From NCBI RefSeq assembly GCF_022808615.1, contig NZ_JAKZKS010000010.1, positions 59,371 through 123,370 of the forward strand: DNA of 64,000 bases, given 5' to 3'. The stretch's first letter is position 1. Each line of letters starts with the position of its first letter. Positions 24,701-32,752 of this stretch are shown here, piece by piece. The notes beneath the pieces were generated by a model that saw only the letters and a program-made list of their open reading frames with translations, did no database searches and was not told where the DNA came from. The DNA comes from Bacillus sp. FJAT-47783 (GTDB taxonomy: Bacteria > Bacillota > Bacilli > Bacillales > Aeribacillaceae). The translations under genes and the position numbers were made by a program.

Positions 24701-25929
24701 TATAACCACCTTCTTAATTCTTCAATAATAATTTTCGCAAGTAGAGGAGGTACAGCGTTACCTATTTGCATTCTTTGCGACCTTAAACTCCCCGAAAATA
24801 AATAGTCATCTGGAAATGTTTGAAGTGCCGCAGCTTCTCTTATATTTAGTCTTCTATTATTCCAGTGAAATGGACCTTCCCAATGGCCGGGACTTGCTAT
24901 AATTGTCCAAGATGGTAGTCCTGGATGTAATTTCAATAAAGAGCTCCAATAACGTTTACCTGCAACAAATGTCGGTTTTGGGTGACCTGCTTTTTCCGAT
25001 AATGCTATATAGTTTTTCCCTGGCGGAACCCAAGTTAACTCTTCTCCCCACTTTCCGGAAGTATTAACATATTTCTCATCAATATATACCGGATCATCGA
25101 ACTTTCCAATCCAATCAATTACCCTTTCATATGGTAATAAGTCAGGATTATCTTTTGTTTTTTTAATATCGCAATGCGTTATTTCCAACTCAGCCTTAAT
25201 GTCTTTTTTTGTAGCTAAAAAGAAAACCCTTTTTCGCTTTTGTGGGATTCCATAATCAGCAGAGTTTAAACGTAAAATTGTATATTTATATCCTAATGAT
25301 TCAATATGGTCTATTATATTTTCAACGGCATGCTTGTTACTCGGATGCACTATACTTTCTACATTTTCTAAAACAAATCCATCTGGTTTAATTTCAGAAA
25401 TCATTCTAAAGTATTGCTCTATCATATTTCTAGGATCATCATAACTTTTTCTTTTTTTATTAGTAACCCAATAACCTGCTTTAGAAAAAGGTTGACAAGG
25501 AGGTCCACCTAGCAATATTAACTTTGATGGATTATTTTTCTTAATAATATCCGAGAAATCAATGCCTTTAACATCATTAATATCTTTATTCAAATGTAAG
25601 CTATGGTCAAAAAAACTGTTAGATTTAATAGTCTCTACACTGTCCTCGTAAAAGTCTAAAGTAGATAAGACTTTAACACCTGCCAGCTGAGCACCAATAT
25701 CTAATCCCCCCGCACCTGAAAAAAAGCTAAGTGCCTGAACATTAGAGTCCTCAAAAACTTCCTTTTTATCACTACATGTATAGCCTTTATGCTTGTACGG
25801 AATTAACAAATTTCCATCTTTATCAATTTTATAATTAAAATCATTCAATGCCTCTTCTAATTGAAATTTCTCTATATTTTTTAATGCTTCTTTTTTTAAT
25901 ACGTACATATCTTCTGTTGTCAAAATCAT
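24700..25929 (-). CDS. DNA (cytosine-5-)-methyltransferase, first of the LlaJI-type pair
   Basis: m5C methyltransferase of 409 aa with a 70-residue N-terminal extension before motif I (ALSFFSGAGGLDIGAQLAG). Motif IV is LLGGPPCQPFSKAGYW with the catalytic Cys, motif VI FVLENVESI, motif VIII IPQKRKRVFFLAT and motif X QIGNAVPPLLAK. The shared TRD border HWEGPFHWNNRRLNIREAAA is also seen in its neighbour (GPFHWKNRFLRIEEA), showing the pair is paralogous. Start ATG 25929 behind GGAGTGTT. It follows a small winged-helix gene by 15 bp. Confidence 0.94.
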   Translation of the reverse strand: MILTTEDMYVLKKEALKNIEKFQLEEALNDFNYKIDKDGNLLIPYKHKGYTCSDKKEVFEDSNVQALSFFSGAGGLDIGAQLAGVKVLSTLDFYEDSVETIKSNSFFDHSLHLNKDINDVKGIDFSDIIKKNNPSKLILLGGPPCQPFSKAGYWVTNKKRKSYDDPRNMIEQYFRMISEIKPDGFVLENVESIVHPSNKHAVENIIDHIESLGYKYTILRLNSADYGIPQKRKRVFFLATKKDIKAELEITHCDIKKTKDNPDLLPYERVIDWIGKFDDPVYIDEKYVNTSGKWGEELTWVPPGKNYIALSEKAGHPKPTFVAGKRYWSSLLKLHPGLPSWTIIASPGHWEGPFHWNNRRLNIREAAALQTFPDDYLFSGSLRSQRMQIGNAVPPLLAKIIIEELRRWL

Positions 25930-25944
25930 AACACTCCAACTCTA

Positions 25945-26214
25945 TTAATCTTCTACTAAAATCCAATAACCTCTTTTGGGGTTATGTAACTTTCCTTTTA
26001 ATTCTGTCCTAATCCATCTCATTCTATATTCGTACATCGTACCCGTGCCATTTTCATCTTCAATTGAAAGCAGTTCTTCTGATAGATTGAGGTTTTCTGC
26101 AACTTTTGTATTAATTTCCTTCGTTTTAGCCTCTCCACCAAGATCTTTAATTGCTTGTATAGTGGCTTGTTTTAAAATATTTTTATTCGGCAAAATATGA
26201 GAAGAATCATTCAT
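25945..26214 (-). CDS. Small winged-helix protein (Mrr N-terminal-like)
   Basis: An 89-aa protein from ATG 26214 (MNDSSHILPNKNILKQATI), 9 nt after GAGAGG and 4 nt past the stop of the HTH gene. Helix-helix-wing layout: AIKDLGGEAKTKEINTKVAE, then EELLSIEDENGTG, YRMRWIRTELKGKLHNPKRG and YWIL. This resembles the Mrr_N winged helix found at the start of type IV restriction enzymes, here standing alone. It could read DNA methylation state or act as a regulator or specificity factor of the operon; both are inference. Confidence 0.65.
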   Translation of the reverse strand: MNDSSHILPNKNILKQATIQAIKDLGGEAKTKEINTKVAENLNLSEELLSIEDENGTGTMYEYRMRWIRTELKGKLHNPKRGYWILVED

Positions 26215-26218
26215 ACTA

Positions 26219-26434
26219 TTAATCCTCTCGTTCATCAGGAACATAATCGACAATATCACCTATATTACAATTTAAAACTTTACATAGTTTACATAATGTC
26301 TCAATTGACACAAATTCGTTTCTACCCAACTTTGCAATTACATTAGTACTCAAACGAGCTTTATCTTTTAATTGAGTCTTATTTATATTTTGATCTATCA
26401 TTAATTTCCATAATTTATTATAGCTAACATTCAT
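26219..26434 (-). CDS. XRE-family HTH controller of the restriction operon
   Basis: A 71-aa Cro/CI-type regulator: MNVSYNKLWKLMIDQNINKT, QLKDKARLSTNVIAKLGRNE (recognition helix) and LCKVLNCNIGDIVDYVPDE. Relatives act as autoregulators or R-M controller proteins. It is first in the operon, directly behind a consensus-like promoter with two 11-bp direct repeats upstream of its -35 box. Confidence 0.85.
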   Translation of the reverse strand: MNVSYNKLWKLMIDQNINKTQLKDKARLSTNVIAKLGRNEFVSIETLCKLCKVLNCNIGDIVDYVPDERED

Positions 26435-26482
26435 TTCAACACCCCACTCTTTAACAAACTGCTATAATTAACTACTAGTGTT

Positions 26483-26511
26483 ACAATATCATAAATTTAT
26501 ATATTACTCAA
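26483..26511 (-). promoter_or_regulatory. SigA promoter of the restriction-modification operon
   Basis: On the minus strand TTGAGT (26511-26506) and TATTGT (26488-26483) are 17 bp apart, about 50 bp before the controller gene. Confidence 0.6.
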
Positions 26512-26513
26512 TT

Positions 26514-26545
26514 TTTTCTTGATATATATACATATTTTCTTGATA
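26514..26545. promoter_or_regulatory. Two 11-bp direct repeats upstream of the R-M promoter
   Basis: TTTTCTTGATA occurs at 26514-26524 and 26535-26545, exactly 21 bp apart (two helical turns), with the first copy 2 bp beyond the -35 box. This is a position expected for an activator or autoregulator such as the adjacent XRE protein (inference). Confidence 0.5.
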
Positions 26546-26660
26546 ATAATATTAGTATTAGTCATTCATTCTGTCAATTCACATATACAAAAGTCGTCCT
26601 ATCAACTCAACCCTATTTCATGGTGATTTTTCTCCTTATTTATTACCAAATAAAATAAGA

Positions 26661-26697
26661 TTTTCCAGGATTGGAAATCTTCCAAATCACTGGAAAA
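26661..26697 (-). terminator. Hairpin after the rRNA methyltransferase gene
   Basis: TTTTCCAG / CTGGAAAA with an inner ATTGGAA / TTCCAAAT; on the minus strand it is followed by TCTTATTTTATTT, about 30 nt past the stop at 26726. Confidence 0.6.
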
Positions 26698-26725
26698 CCT
26701 TATTATATCAATTCTTCAACTACTA

Positions 26726-28105
26726 TTATTTTTCCACCCTTGACATCAAGACAATACACTCCACATGCGCCGTATGCGGAAACATATCCACAGGCTGAAT
26801 GTATTCAACCCTATATTGATCCGCTAAATATTGAATGTCTTTCGCTAATGTGGATGGGTTACAGGATACATAGACAAATCGTTTCGGTTTTACTTTTTTA
26901 ATCGTTTTTAGGAATTGTTCGTCACAGCCTGTTCTTGGCGGATCGACGACAACAACATCTGGACGCCATCCTTCCTTCGCCCATTTCGGCATCCATTTTT
27001 CTGCTTTTCCTGTAACATATTTGGCGTTTTTAATACCATGCTTTTTGGCGTTTTCGTTCGCGTTTTGGATCGATTCTTTTATGACATCCATTCCGCGAAT
27101 TTCTTTTGCTTCTTTTGCGAGCCAAAGACCAATCGTCCCGACACCACAGTATGCGTCTACGATTTTTTCTTTACCTGTTAATTGGGCCGCTTTTTTCACT
27201 TCATCGTATAGTTTTACGGTTTGCGTCGGGTTTAGCTGGAAAAAGGCACGAGCGGATAATTCAAACGATAAATCTCCTAACGTTTCTTGAATCGCTTCTT
27301 CCCCATAAATATGAAACGTTTCGTCTCCGAAAATGAGCGATGTTTTTTGTCCGTTCACATTTTGCATAATGGATTTTACTTCAGGTGCTCGTTTCACAAT
27401 TTCCTCTGCAACTATTTGCTTTCGTGGTAATTCATTTTTCGCTGTAATGAGGACAACTTGTACTTGTCCTGTTTCAACCCCTGCGCGAACGACAATTGTT
27501 CGAACTACCCCTGTTCGCTTTCGTTCCTCATAAATCGGAATATTAAAATCTGTTAGTACTTGTTTGACAATCCGTGTCACTTTGTCTGTTAGCGGATGCT
27601 GTACCATACAAGATTGGATTGGAACGAGGCGATGGGATTCTAACCCGTACAATCCAGCGATGACTTTCCCTTTAGACTCTCGTAGTTGAAACTGACTTTT
27701 ATTTCGATAATTCCATGGCTCCTCCATCCCGATCGTATCGCGAATGTCGAGTGACTCTATGTTTAATTTTGTATGGCGTTCCATTGCTTGAATGACGATG
27801 TCTCGTTTTTCAATAAGCTGCTGGTGATAATCTAAATGCTGCAGCTGACAACCGCCGCATTCCCCATAATATTCACATGGCGGTTTAACACGATAGGGAG
27901 ATTTTTTACGAAAACGGTGAATCTTCCCTTCGGCAAATTTCGGATGAACCTTTGTTGCTTCCACAACAACTTCTTCTCCTGGCAAGGCACCAGGCACAAA
28001 GACAACTTGCTTCTTAAAATATCCGACGCCTTCTCCATTAATGCCGAGGCGTTTAATCGTTAAAGGGAACTGTTGTCCTTTTTCAATAGTGACTACTTTC
28101 TTCAT
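26726..28105 (-). CDS. rlmD: 23S rRNA (uracil-5-)-methyltransferase, RlmD/RlmCD family
   Basis: TrmA/RumA-type SAM methyltransferase of 459 aa. An N-terminal TRAM domain ([20 protein letters not shown]) is followed by the [4Fe-4S] ligands [10 protein letters not shown] and a fourth Cys in [10 protein letters not shown]. The catalytic domain has [14 protein letters not shown] (SAM), VVVDPPRTG and the catalytic Cys in [12 protein letters not shown]. Adjacent AlkA-like and PdaA genes give the B. subtilis yfjO-yfjP-pdaA order, so this is probably the YfjO equivalent rather than YefA. The start codon overlaps the AlkA stop by 4 nt. The target uridine (U747 or U1939 in E. coli numbering) cannot be fixed from sequence. 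Confidence 0.93.
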   Translation of the reverse strand: MKKVVTIEKGQQFPLTIKRLGINGEGVGYFKKQVVFVPGALPGEEVVVEATKVHPKFAEGKIHRFRKKSPYRVKPPCEYYGECGGCQLQHLDYHQQLIEKRDIVIQAMERHTKLNIESLDIRDTIGMEEPWNYRNKSQFQLRESKGKVIAGLYGLESHRLVPIQSCMVQHPLTDKVTRIVKQVLTDFNIPIYEERKRTGVVRTIVVRAGVETGQVQVVLITAKNELPRKQIVAEEIVKRAPEVKSIMQNVNGQKTSLIFGDETFHIYGEEAIQETLGDLSFELSARAFFQLNPTQTVKLYDEVKKAAQLTGKEKIVDAYCGVGTIGLWLAKEAKEIRGMDVIKESIQNANENAKKHGIKNAKYVTGKAEKWMPKWAKEGWRPDVVVVDPPRTGCDEQFLKTIKKVKPKRFVYVSCNPSTLAKDIQYLADQYRVEYIQPVDMFPHTAHVECIVLMSRVEK

Positions 28106-28992
28106 TCTGTTTCTCTCCGTTTCTTTTCAATGCTCCTCCATAAATATAAAGAAGCGTAACTTAAATATGGGGACCAGTCTTTACTGTATGCTTCCATCTC
28201 TTCTTTTGTCGGCTTTCGATCAAGGTTAAAATATTTTTTTATAGCATTTTGAAGACCAATATCTGCTACTGGAAAAAGATTTGGCCGACCGAGCCCAAAC
28301 ATAAGGACATTTTGTACTGTCCACGGCCCAATTCCACGTATTTTGACAAGTGTTTTCATTACTTCATCATCACTCATATCAGAAAGATGATCAAGCGGAA
28401 GATTTCCTTCGGCAATTAACCGCGATGTATCAATAACATATTCAGCCTTCCGTTGACTAAATTTCATTGAACGTAAGTCTTCATAGGATAAACTGGCCAC
28501 ATCCTCCGGCTTTGGATAAAAATAGACACCATCAATAGTTGTACCAAATGTTCGAGCAAATGATGCACTTAGCTGATGAGCGAACGATAAATTTAACTGC
28601 TGATGGATAATACATTTCATTAAACAGTCATACACATGAAAATCAAGCATGAAAGGCGTTCCATGATGTTGTTGAAAAAGTTGAGCTAAACTCGTTTTTG
28701 AAAAATGGTTGTAAATCTCATTTAGTGAATGATTCCATTGAAAGATACGTTCTAATTCTTGTATGGCATGCTCTTTTTGCTTTTCATCATGTCCAGTGAT
28801 GACAAATGTCGGTTCATCTGTTGTTCCCGTTGCTTGAACAGATACGACAAAAGGCCGACTGCCTTGATCATATAGAGGAACATACATCGTTCTTTCATGG
28901 AATTCAATTTTATTCAATGGGTCAAGGGCAGACCGCTCTAACAGTTCATCAAAATTATACGGAGGTGTTACTTCAATCGTTTTTTTCCACAT
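28102..28992 (-). CDS. DNA-3-methyladenine glycosylase, AlkA-like (YfjP type)
   Basis: Base-excision glycosylase of 296 aa. Start at ATG 28992 ([20 protein letters not shown]) behind GAAGGTG; the upstream 20 codons are unlikely. It has the AlkA_N beta domain and the helix-hairpin-helix [20 protein letters not shown] with the catalytic Asp in PVADIGLQ about 20 residues later. It removes alkylated purines to start repair. It lies between pdaA (56 bp gap) and the rRNA methyltransferase (4-nt overlap), as in B. subtilis. Confidence 0.9.
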   Translation of the reverse strand: MWKKTIEVTPPYNFDELLERSALDPLNKIEFHERTMYVPLYDQGSRPFVVSVQATGTTDEPTFVITGHDEKQKEHAIQELERIFQWNHSLNEIYNHFSKTSLAQLFQQHHGTPFMLDFHVYDCLMKCIIHQQLNLSFAHQLSASFARTFGTTIDGVYFYPKPEDVASLSYEDLRSMKFSQRKAEYVIDTSRLIAEGNLPLDHLSDMSDDEVMKTLVKIRGIGPWTVQNVLMFGLGRPNLFPVADIGLQNAIKKYFNLDRKPTKEEMEAYSKDWSPYLSYASLYLWRSIEKKRRETE

Positions 28993-29048
28993 CGCTAACT
29001 GCACCTTCTTAACCTTTTTCCTAAATATAAAAAACCCTTCGAGCATTG

Positions 29049-29846
29049 TCAAAGGGAAAACAAATACGGATGTTCTAACTCTTTTTCAACCATTAAATCG
29101 TCTAAGCTTTTAAATTGATACCCTTCTTTTTTTAAATCTTGAATAACTTGATCTAATGCATCTGCATTATCTTTTGAAACGGTATGAAGTAAAATAACCG
29201 CACCTGGATGAATTTGTTTCATAATATTATTATACGCATATTCCCACCCTTTTTGCTGATCAATTTTCCAATCAACAAAGGCGAGAGACCAAAAGATGTT
29301 ATGATACCCATATTGCTTTGATAAAGCTAATGTCCGTTCACTAAATATTCCTCGAGGTGGACGTAAATAAATCGTTCCTTTTTGACCAGTAAGCTTTTCT
29401 ACTTTTTCACTGACTAAGTCGAGTTCTTTTTTTACTTGTTCGTCCCTTACTTTTGTTAAATCAGGATGACTCCACGAATGATTGCCAACAATATGGCCTT
29501 CTTTCACCATTCTTTTTACAAGCTCAGGCTTATCATCTAAATAATGCCCGGTGACAAAAAAAGTGGCAGGAACGTTATGCTTCTTTAATATATCTAAAAC
29601 TTTTGGTGTATACCCGTTTTCATATCCATTATCAAATGTTAAATAAATGTCCTTTTTACTCGTGTCACCTAAATAAAAAGCACCGTGCTTTTCTAGTAAC
29701 GGGTCAAGTCTACCGGCAAAAGGCGGCTCATGGTTCGTACTTCTTTTAAAACCCCAATGAATGGCTTCGTTCGATATCGCAAAGGTGGTGTGTGTATTTA
29801 GGACTAACAGGGTGCAAAAACTAATGAAAAATAACAAACGTTTCAA
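29049..29846 (-). CDS. pdaA: Polysaccharide deacetylase PdaA (muramic delta-lactam synthesis)
   Basis: Secreted NodB-fold deacetylase of 265 aa. Signal peptide MKRLLFFISFCTLLVLNTHT ends near TTFA. Motifs: YLTFDNGYENGYT (metal Asp), GNHSWSHPDL (His ligands), YLRPPRG, LAFVDWKID and VILLHT. PdaA removes the acetyl group from muramic acid after CwlD action, so that the spore cortex forms muramic lactam, required for cortex lysis at germination. Start is a TTG at 29846 preceded by GGAGGAGAG; no ATG fits. Two spore receptor operons occur in the same window. Confidence 0.95.
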   Translation of the reverse strand: MKRLLFFISFCTLLVLNTHTTFAISNEAIHWGFKRSTNHEPPFAGRLDPLLEKHGAFYLGDTSKKDIYLTFDNGYENGYTPKVLDILKKHNVPATFFVTGHYLDDKPELVKRMVKEGHIVGNHSWSHPDLTKVRDEQVKKELDLVSEKVEKLTGQKGTIYLRPPRGIFSERTLALSKQYGYHNIFWSLAFVDWKIDQQKGWEYAYNNIMKQIHPGAVILLHTVSKDNADALDQVIQDLKKEGYQFKSLDDLMVEKELEHPYLFSL

Positions 29847-29957
29847 ACGTTCTCTCCTCCTCTGACACTTTTTTCTTATTTTCTGAACGAGAGAAACGCT
29901 TCATACTGGTAATAATTCCAAATAAGATTTTGAATGGAGGAGGATAAAGTGAAACTT

Positions 29958-30188
29958 CATTCAGTGGGGGTTTTTTTCATCCCCCACTGAATGTTAGTCC
30001 CTACGGGATGACCTAAAGGCCCTTGTGACCCATAGGATGTGGGTTACACAGACGTTGCCACAGGACGTGGCGCTCTTAGTCTGTGTTCTTTATGTTCGGA
30101 CCTTTACGGGCAGTCCTCCACCTATCTTCTTTTCTTTACTACAGAATCTTGAGGTGGGGGTCTTACTGCCCGTTAAGAGTGGGATAAA
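29958..30188 (-). repeat. Dispersed palindrome-ended repeat, copy 2 (231 bp)
   Basis: Inverted copy of the element at 5994-6209. Read on the minus strand it begins TTTATCCCACTCTTAACGGG and ends in CATTCAGTGGGGG / CCCCCACTGAATG (hairpin 29958-29993). It contains paired blocks such as ACAGACTAAGAGCGCCACGT with CAACGTCTGTGT. It carries no ORF and has no transposase nearby. It lies between the pdaA 5' end and the fumarase terminator. Confidence 0.75.
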
Positions 30189-30231
30189 CGGGTTGTACGG
30201 AAATTCATGGGGTGAATTGGAGGGGTTTTAA

Positions 30232-30346
30232 GTTACTTTGCATTTTTATATGCTACTTTATTTGCTAGTTCGGTGAATTTATGTGCTACTTTTCTTCGAT
30301 TGGCGTCCACTTCGGAAACAAGTTCAACTTTATGCGCATCTACTTC
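30232..30346 (-). repeat. Phased degenerate array, core RAA(G/C)T(A/T)G
   Basis: On the minus strand seven units begin at 30346 (GAAGTAG), 30325 (GAACTTG), 30313 (GAAGTGG), 30292 (AAAGTAG), 30271 (GAACTAG), 30259 (AAAGTAG) and 30239 (AAAGTAA). Spacings are 21, 12, 21, 21, 12 and 20 bp, close to whole helical turns. It starts about 50 bp beyond the fumarase terminator. An open frame through it has no RBS. Confidence 0.6.
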
Positions 30347-30398
30347 GGCTATAAGCGCCAGTCCATATCTTTCCCCTACGATTTTTTCCCATTTGAAA

Positions 30399-30425
30399 AA
30401 AGCCGGCAGAAATCTGCCGACTTTC
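30399..30425 (-). terminator. Intrinsic terminator of the fumarase gene
   Basis: CGGCAGA / TCTGCCG stem, followed on the minus strand by GCTTTTTT, just after the stop at 30431. Confidence 0.9.
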
Positions 30426-30430
30426 ATCCA

Positions 30431-31975
30431 TTATTTAAAAACAGGCTCTTTAAATTCCGCTAACTTTTCTAAAGATGACTTGTCCACATCTTCGTGTAAG
30501 CTGTTACCGTGAGAGTCCATTGTTACAACTGCCGTAAAGTTTTCGACACGTAAGTGCCACATTGCTTCTGGAATACCGAATTCTAATAAGTCTACACCTT
30601 CAACAGATTTAATACATTCTGCATAATATTGAGCGGCGCCACCAATAGCATTTAAGTAAACACCACCGTGCTCTTTTAACGCTTTTAGTGTTTTCGGTCC
30701 CATGCCACCTTTACCCATTACTGCACGGACTCCAAACTTTTTCATAATATCTCCTTGGTAAGGCTCCTCACGAATACTTGTCGTTGGACCAGCTGCTTTC
30801 ACTTCCCAGTTGCCTTCTTCATCTTTTAACATAACCGGACCACAATGGTAAATAATTTGGCCATTTAAGTCTACGGGTGCATCGTGATCCATTAAATGTT
30901 TATGAATGGCGTCACGGCCTGTATAAAGCATACCGTTAATTTGCACAACATCGCCAACTTTTAGTTCACGAATTTGTTCTTCGGTAATTGGTGCTTGGAG
31001 TGTCACAACGCGATTTTCAGATTCAGAAGATGCCGCTGCTTCTTCTTTCGCTTCTTGATTTGTTAAATCAACATCTGCCCCGTCTTTATATAACCAGTCG
31101 GTAATCGCACCTGTTTCAGGGTCAATTTTGACTCCTAAACGGCGGAATGCCCAACAGTTATATGCAACGGAAACGAAGAAGCTTGCTGGAATACGATTCA
31201 TCACGCCAACTTTACAGCCTAAAAGCGTCGTTTCACCGCCAAATCCCATCGTTCCAATCCCAAGCTTGTTTGCATTCTCCATCACGTATTCTTCAAGCTT
31301 GCGTAAGTCTTCGTTCGAATTCACATCATCTACACTGCGGAAAAGCTGTTCTTTCGCTAAATCGTAACCAGAGGAACGATCTCCCCCGATTCCAACCCCG
31401 ATAAATCCAGCTGAACAGCCTTGTCCTTGCGCTTGATAAATAGAATGCATTATACATTTGCGAATTCCGTCTAAATCGCGTCCCGCACGGCCAAGACCTT
31501 CTAGCTCACACGGAAGACTATATTGGATGTTTTTATTCTCACAACCCCCACCTTTAAGAATGAGACGAACATCCATATAATCCTTTTCCCATTGCTCAAA
31601 TTTCATAACAGGTAATCCTTCACCTAAGTTATCTCCAGAGTTCTTGCCTGTTAATGAGTCAACAGAGTTTGGACGAAGCTTTCCATCCTTCGTTGCCTTC
31701 ACGATCGCCTCTTTAATCACTTCTTTCACCTTGAGTTGATTTACCCCAACAGGTACTTTAATTTTAAATGTCGGTAACCCTGTATCTTGGCAAATCGGTG
31801 AAACCTTTTCATCAGCCATTTTAATATTATCGGAAATCGTTGCTAATGACATAGCCGATCTTGTTCCCGCATTTTCATTTAACTTTGCTTTATAAATGGC
31901 ACGACGAACATCTTTCGGTAAATTCGTTGATGTCTCAACAATCAGCTCATACATACTTTCAAAAAGCTTTTCCAT
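30431..31975 (-). CDS. Fumarate hydratase, class I (iron-sulfur)
   Basis: Class I fumarase of 514 aa, the oxygen-sensitive [4Fe-4S] type that interconverts fumarate and malate in the TCA cycle. The alpha part shows ISDNIKMADEKVSPICQDTG (cluster Cys), LKGGGCENKN and AGFIGVGIGGDRSSGYDLAK. The beta part shows VQINGMLYTGRDAIHKHLMD, IYHCGPVM and GKGGMG. Length fits a fused alpha-beta enzyme. RBS GGGGAG precedes ATG 31975. It is monocistronic, with a terminator after the stop. Most Bacillus also have a class II FumC elsewhere, which cannot be checked here. Confidence 0.95.
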   Translation of the reverse strand: MEKLFESMYELIVETSTNLPKDVRRAIYKAKLNENAGTRSAMSLATISDNIKMADEKVSPICQDTGLPTFKIKVPVGVNQLKVKEVIKEAIVKATKDGKLRPNSVDSLTGKNSGDNLGEGLPVMKFEQWEKDYMDVRLILKGGGCENKNIQYSLPCELEGLGRAGRDLDGIRKCIMHSIYQAQGQGCSAGFIGVGIGGDRSSGYDLAKEQLFRSVDDVNSNEDLRKLEEYVMENANKLGIGTMGFGGETTLLGCKVGVMNRIPASFFVSVAYNCWAFRRLGVKIDPETGAITDWLYKDGADVDLTNQEAKEEAAASSESENRVVTLQAPITEEQIRELKVGDVVQINGMLYTGRDAIHKHLMDHDAPVDLNGQIIYHCGPVMLKDEEGNWEVKAAGPTTSIREEPYQGDIMKKFGVRAVMGKGGMGPKTLKALKEHGGVYLNAIGGAAQYYAECIKSVEGVDLLEFGIPEAMWHLRVENFTAVVTMDSHGNSLHEDVDKSSLEKLAEFKEPVFK

Positions 31976-32184
31976 CCCGCTCTCCCCTTTTTAACAAAAA
32001 AATTCTGCCTTTTTCAAAATTTATTATACTCCTTCCAATTCTTCATTTAAAGGAATTTGTAATAGCTTACAATTGTAACATCTTCCATTGGAAGTTGTGG
32101 AAATAACATTTTTAGTGTTGTAATGAGTGATACATAGACAAAATCATATCTTCTATATAGATTTTCCGTATTCGAACCGCTTAA

Positions 32185-32331
32185 TTGCACCTGTCTTACA
32201 ATTAATTGCACGAGTTTTTCACTTAATTGCACGAATCTAAAAACATTTGCACATCAAGTGTTGTTTTTGCATCTCAAAAGCCTCTATTGCATCACTTCCC
32301 TCTCTTTTGCAACTCGATATGCATTTTTGCA
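32185..32331. repeat. Phased TTGCA array, 20-21-bp period
   Basis: TTGCA starts at 32185, 32206, 32227, 32247, 32267, 32287, 32307 and 32327: spacings 21, 21, 20, 20, 20, 20, 20. Sequence between cores is mostly not conserved. It begins about 14 bp beyond the terminator of the SE1561 gene, within the 388-bp gap to fumarase. The rest of that gap (31976-32184) shows only the fumarase RBS. Confidence 0.85.
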
Positions 32332-32344
32332 CATCCCGTTCATT

Positions 32345-32385
32345 AAGAAAAAAAGACTGGGAATTATTTTTCCCAATCTTTTTTG
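32345..32385 (-). terminator. Intrinsic terminator overlapping the SE1561 stop
   Basis: AAGATTGGGAA / TTCCCAGTCTT followed by TTTTTTTC on the minus strand. The upstream arm is formed by the last codons of the gene (K-D-W-E-K). Confidence 0.85.
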
Positions 32386-32552
32386 AACCGTTCGTATTTT
32401 CCTTCTAAATCGTCAAGCATGGAAATAAGACGGTCAATATCTTCAATATCTGTTGTTTCAGGATCAATGGAATCAAGTACTTCTACAAACATACTTAATC
32501 GATTCCGTAAATATTTTACTTGCTCGTCTTTGTTAGAAACTGCTTTTCCCAA
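32364..32552 (-). CDS. SE1561-family small cytosolic protein
   Basis: A 62-aa acidic helical protein (MGKAVSNKDEQVKYLRNRLS, then ETTDIEDIDRLISMLDDLEG). It matches the short SE1561 family of Bacilli, of unknown function. It starts at TTG 32552, 9 nt from AGGAG. It is transcribed divergently from YfkAB. Confidence 0.75.
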   Translation of the reverse strand: MGKAVSNKDEQVKYLRNRLSMFVEVLDSIDPETTDIEDIDRLISMLDDLEGKYERFKKDWEK

Positions 32553-32752
32553 TGGATTGTTCTCCTTTCAAAATCGGTGTTCCCCTTTAGCTTACTTGAA
32601 TTCGTCAAAATTTTACAACATCCAACATCTACTTACAATTATATACTAACATGCTAAAATAAATAATTGGTGCAAATCTATTGCTATGTTCTGATAAAAA
32701 GAAGTATAACATACAGTGTTGTTAGCTGAATGTGTAAAGGAGACGAGTTTTT

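Noticed and set aside
30233..30427. 64-codon minus-strand frame (11-residue repeats such as ELANKVA) in the third array
   Set aside because: Starts inside the fumarase terminator with no RBS, and unit spacing of 12 and 21 bp explains the open frame. Kept only as an array.
30273..30512. Plus-strand frames across the phased array and the fumarase 3' end
   Set aside because: No RBS; they read across the fumarase terminator and part of the fumarase gene.
32185..32331. CRISPR array as explanation of the TTGCA periodicity
   Set aside because: Repeats are only 5-6 nt, the period is 20-21 bp and no cas genes are present.
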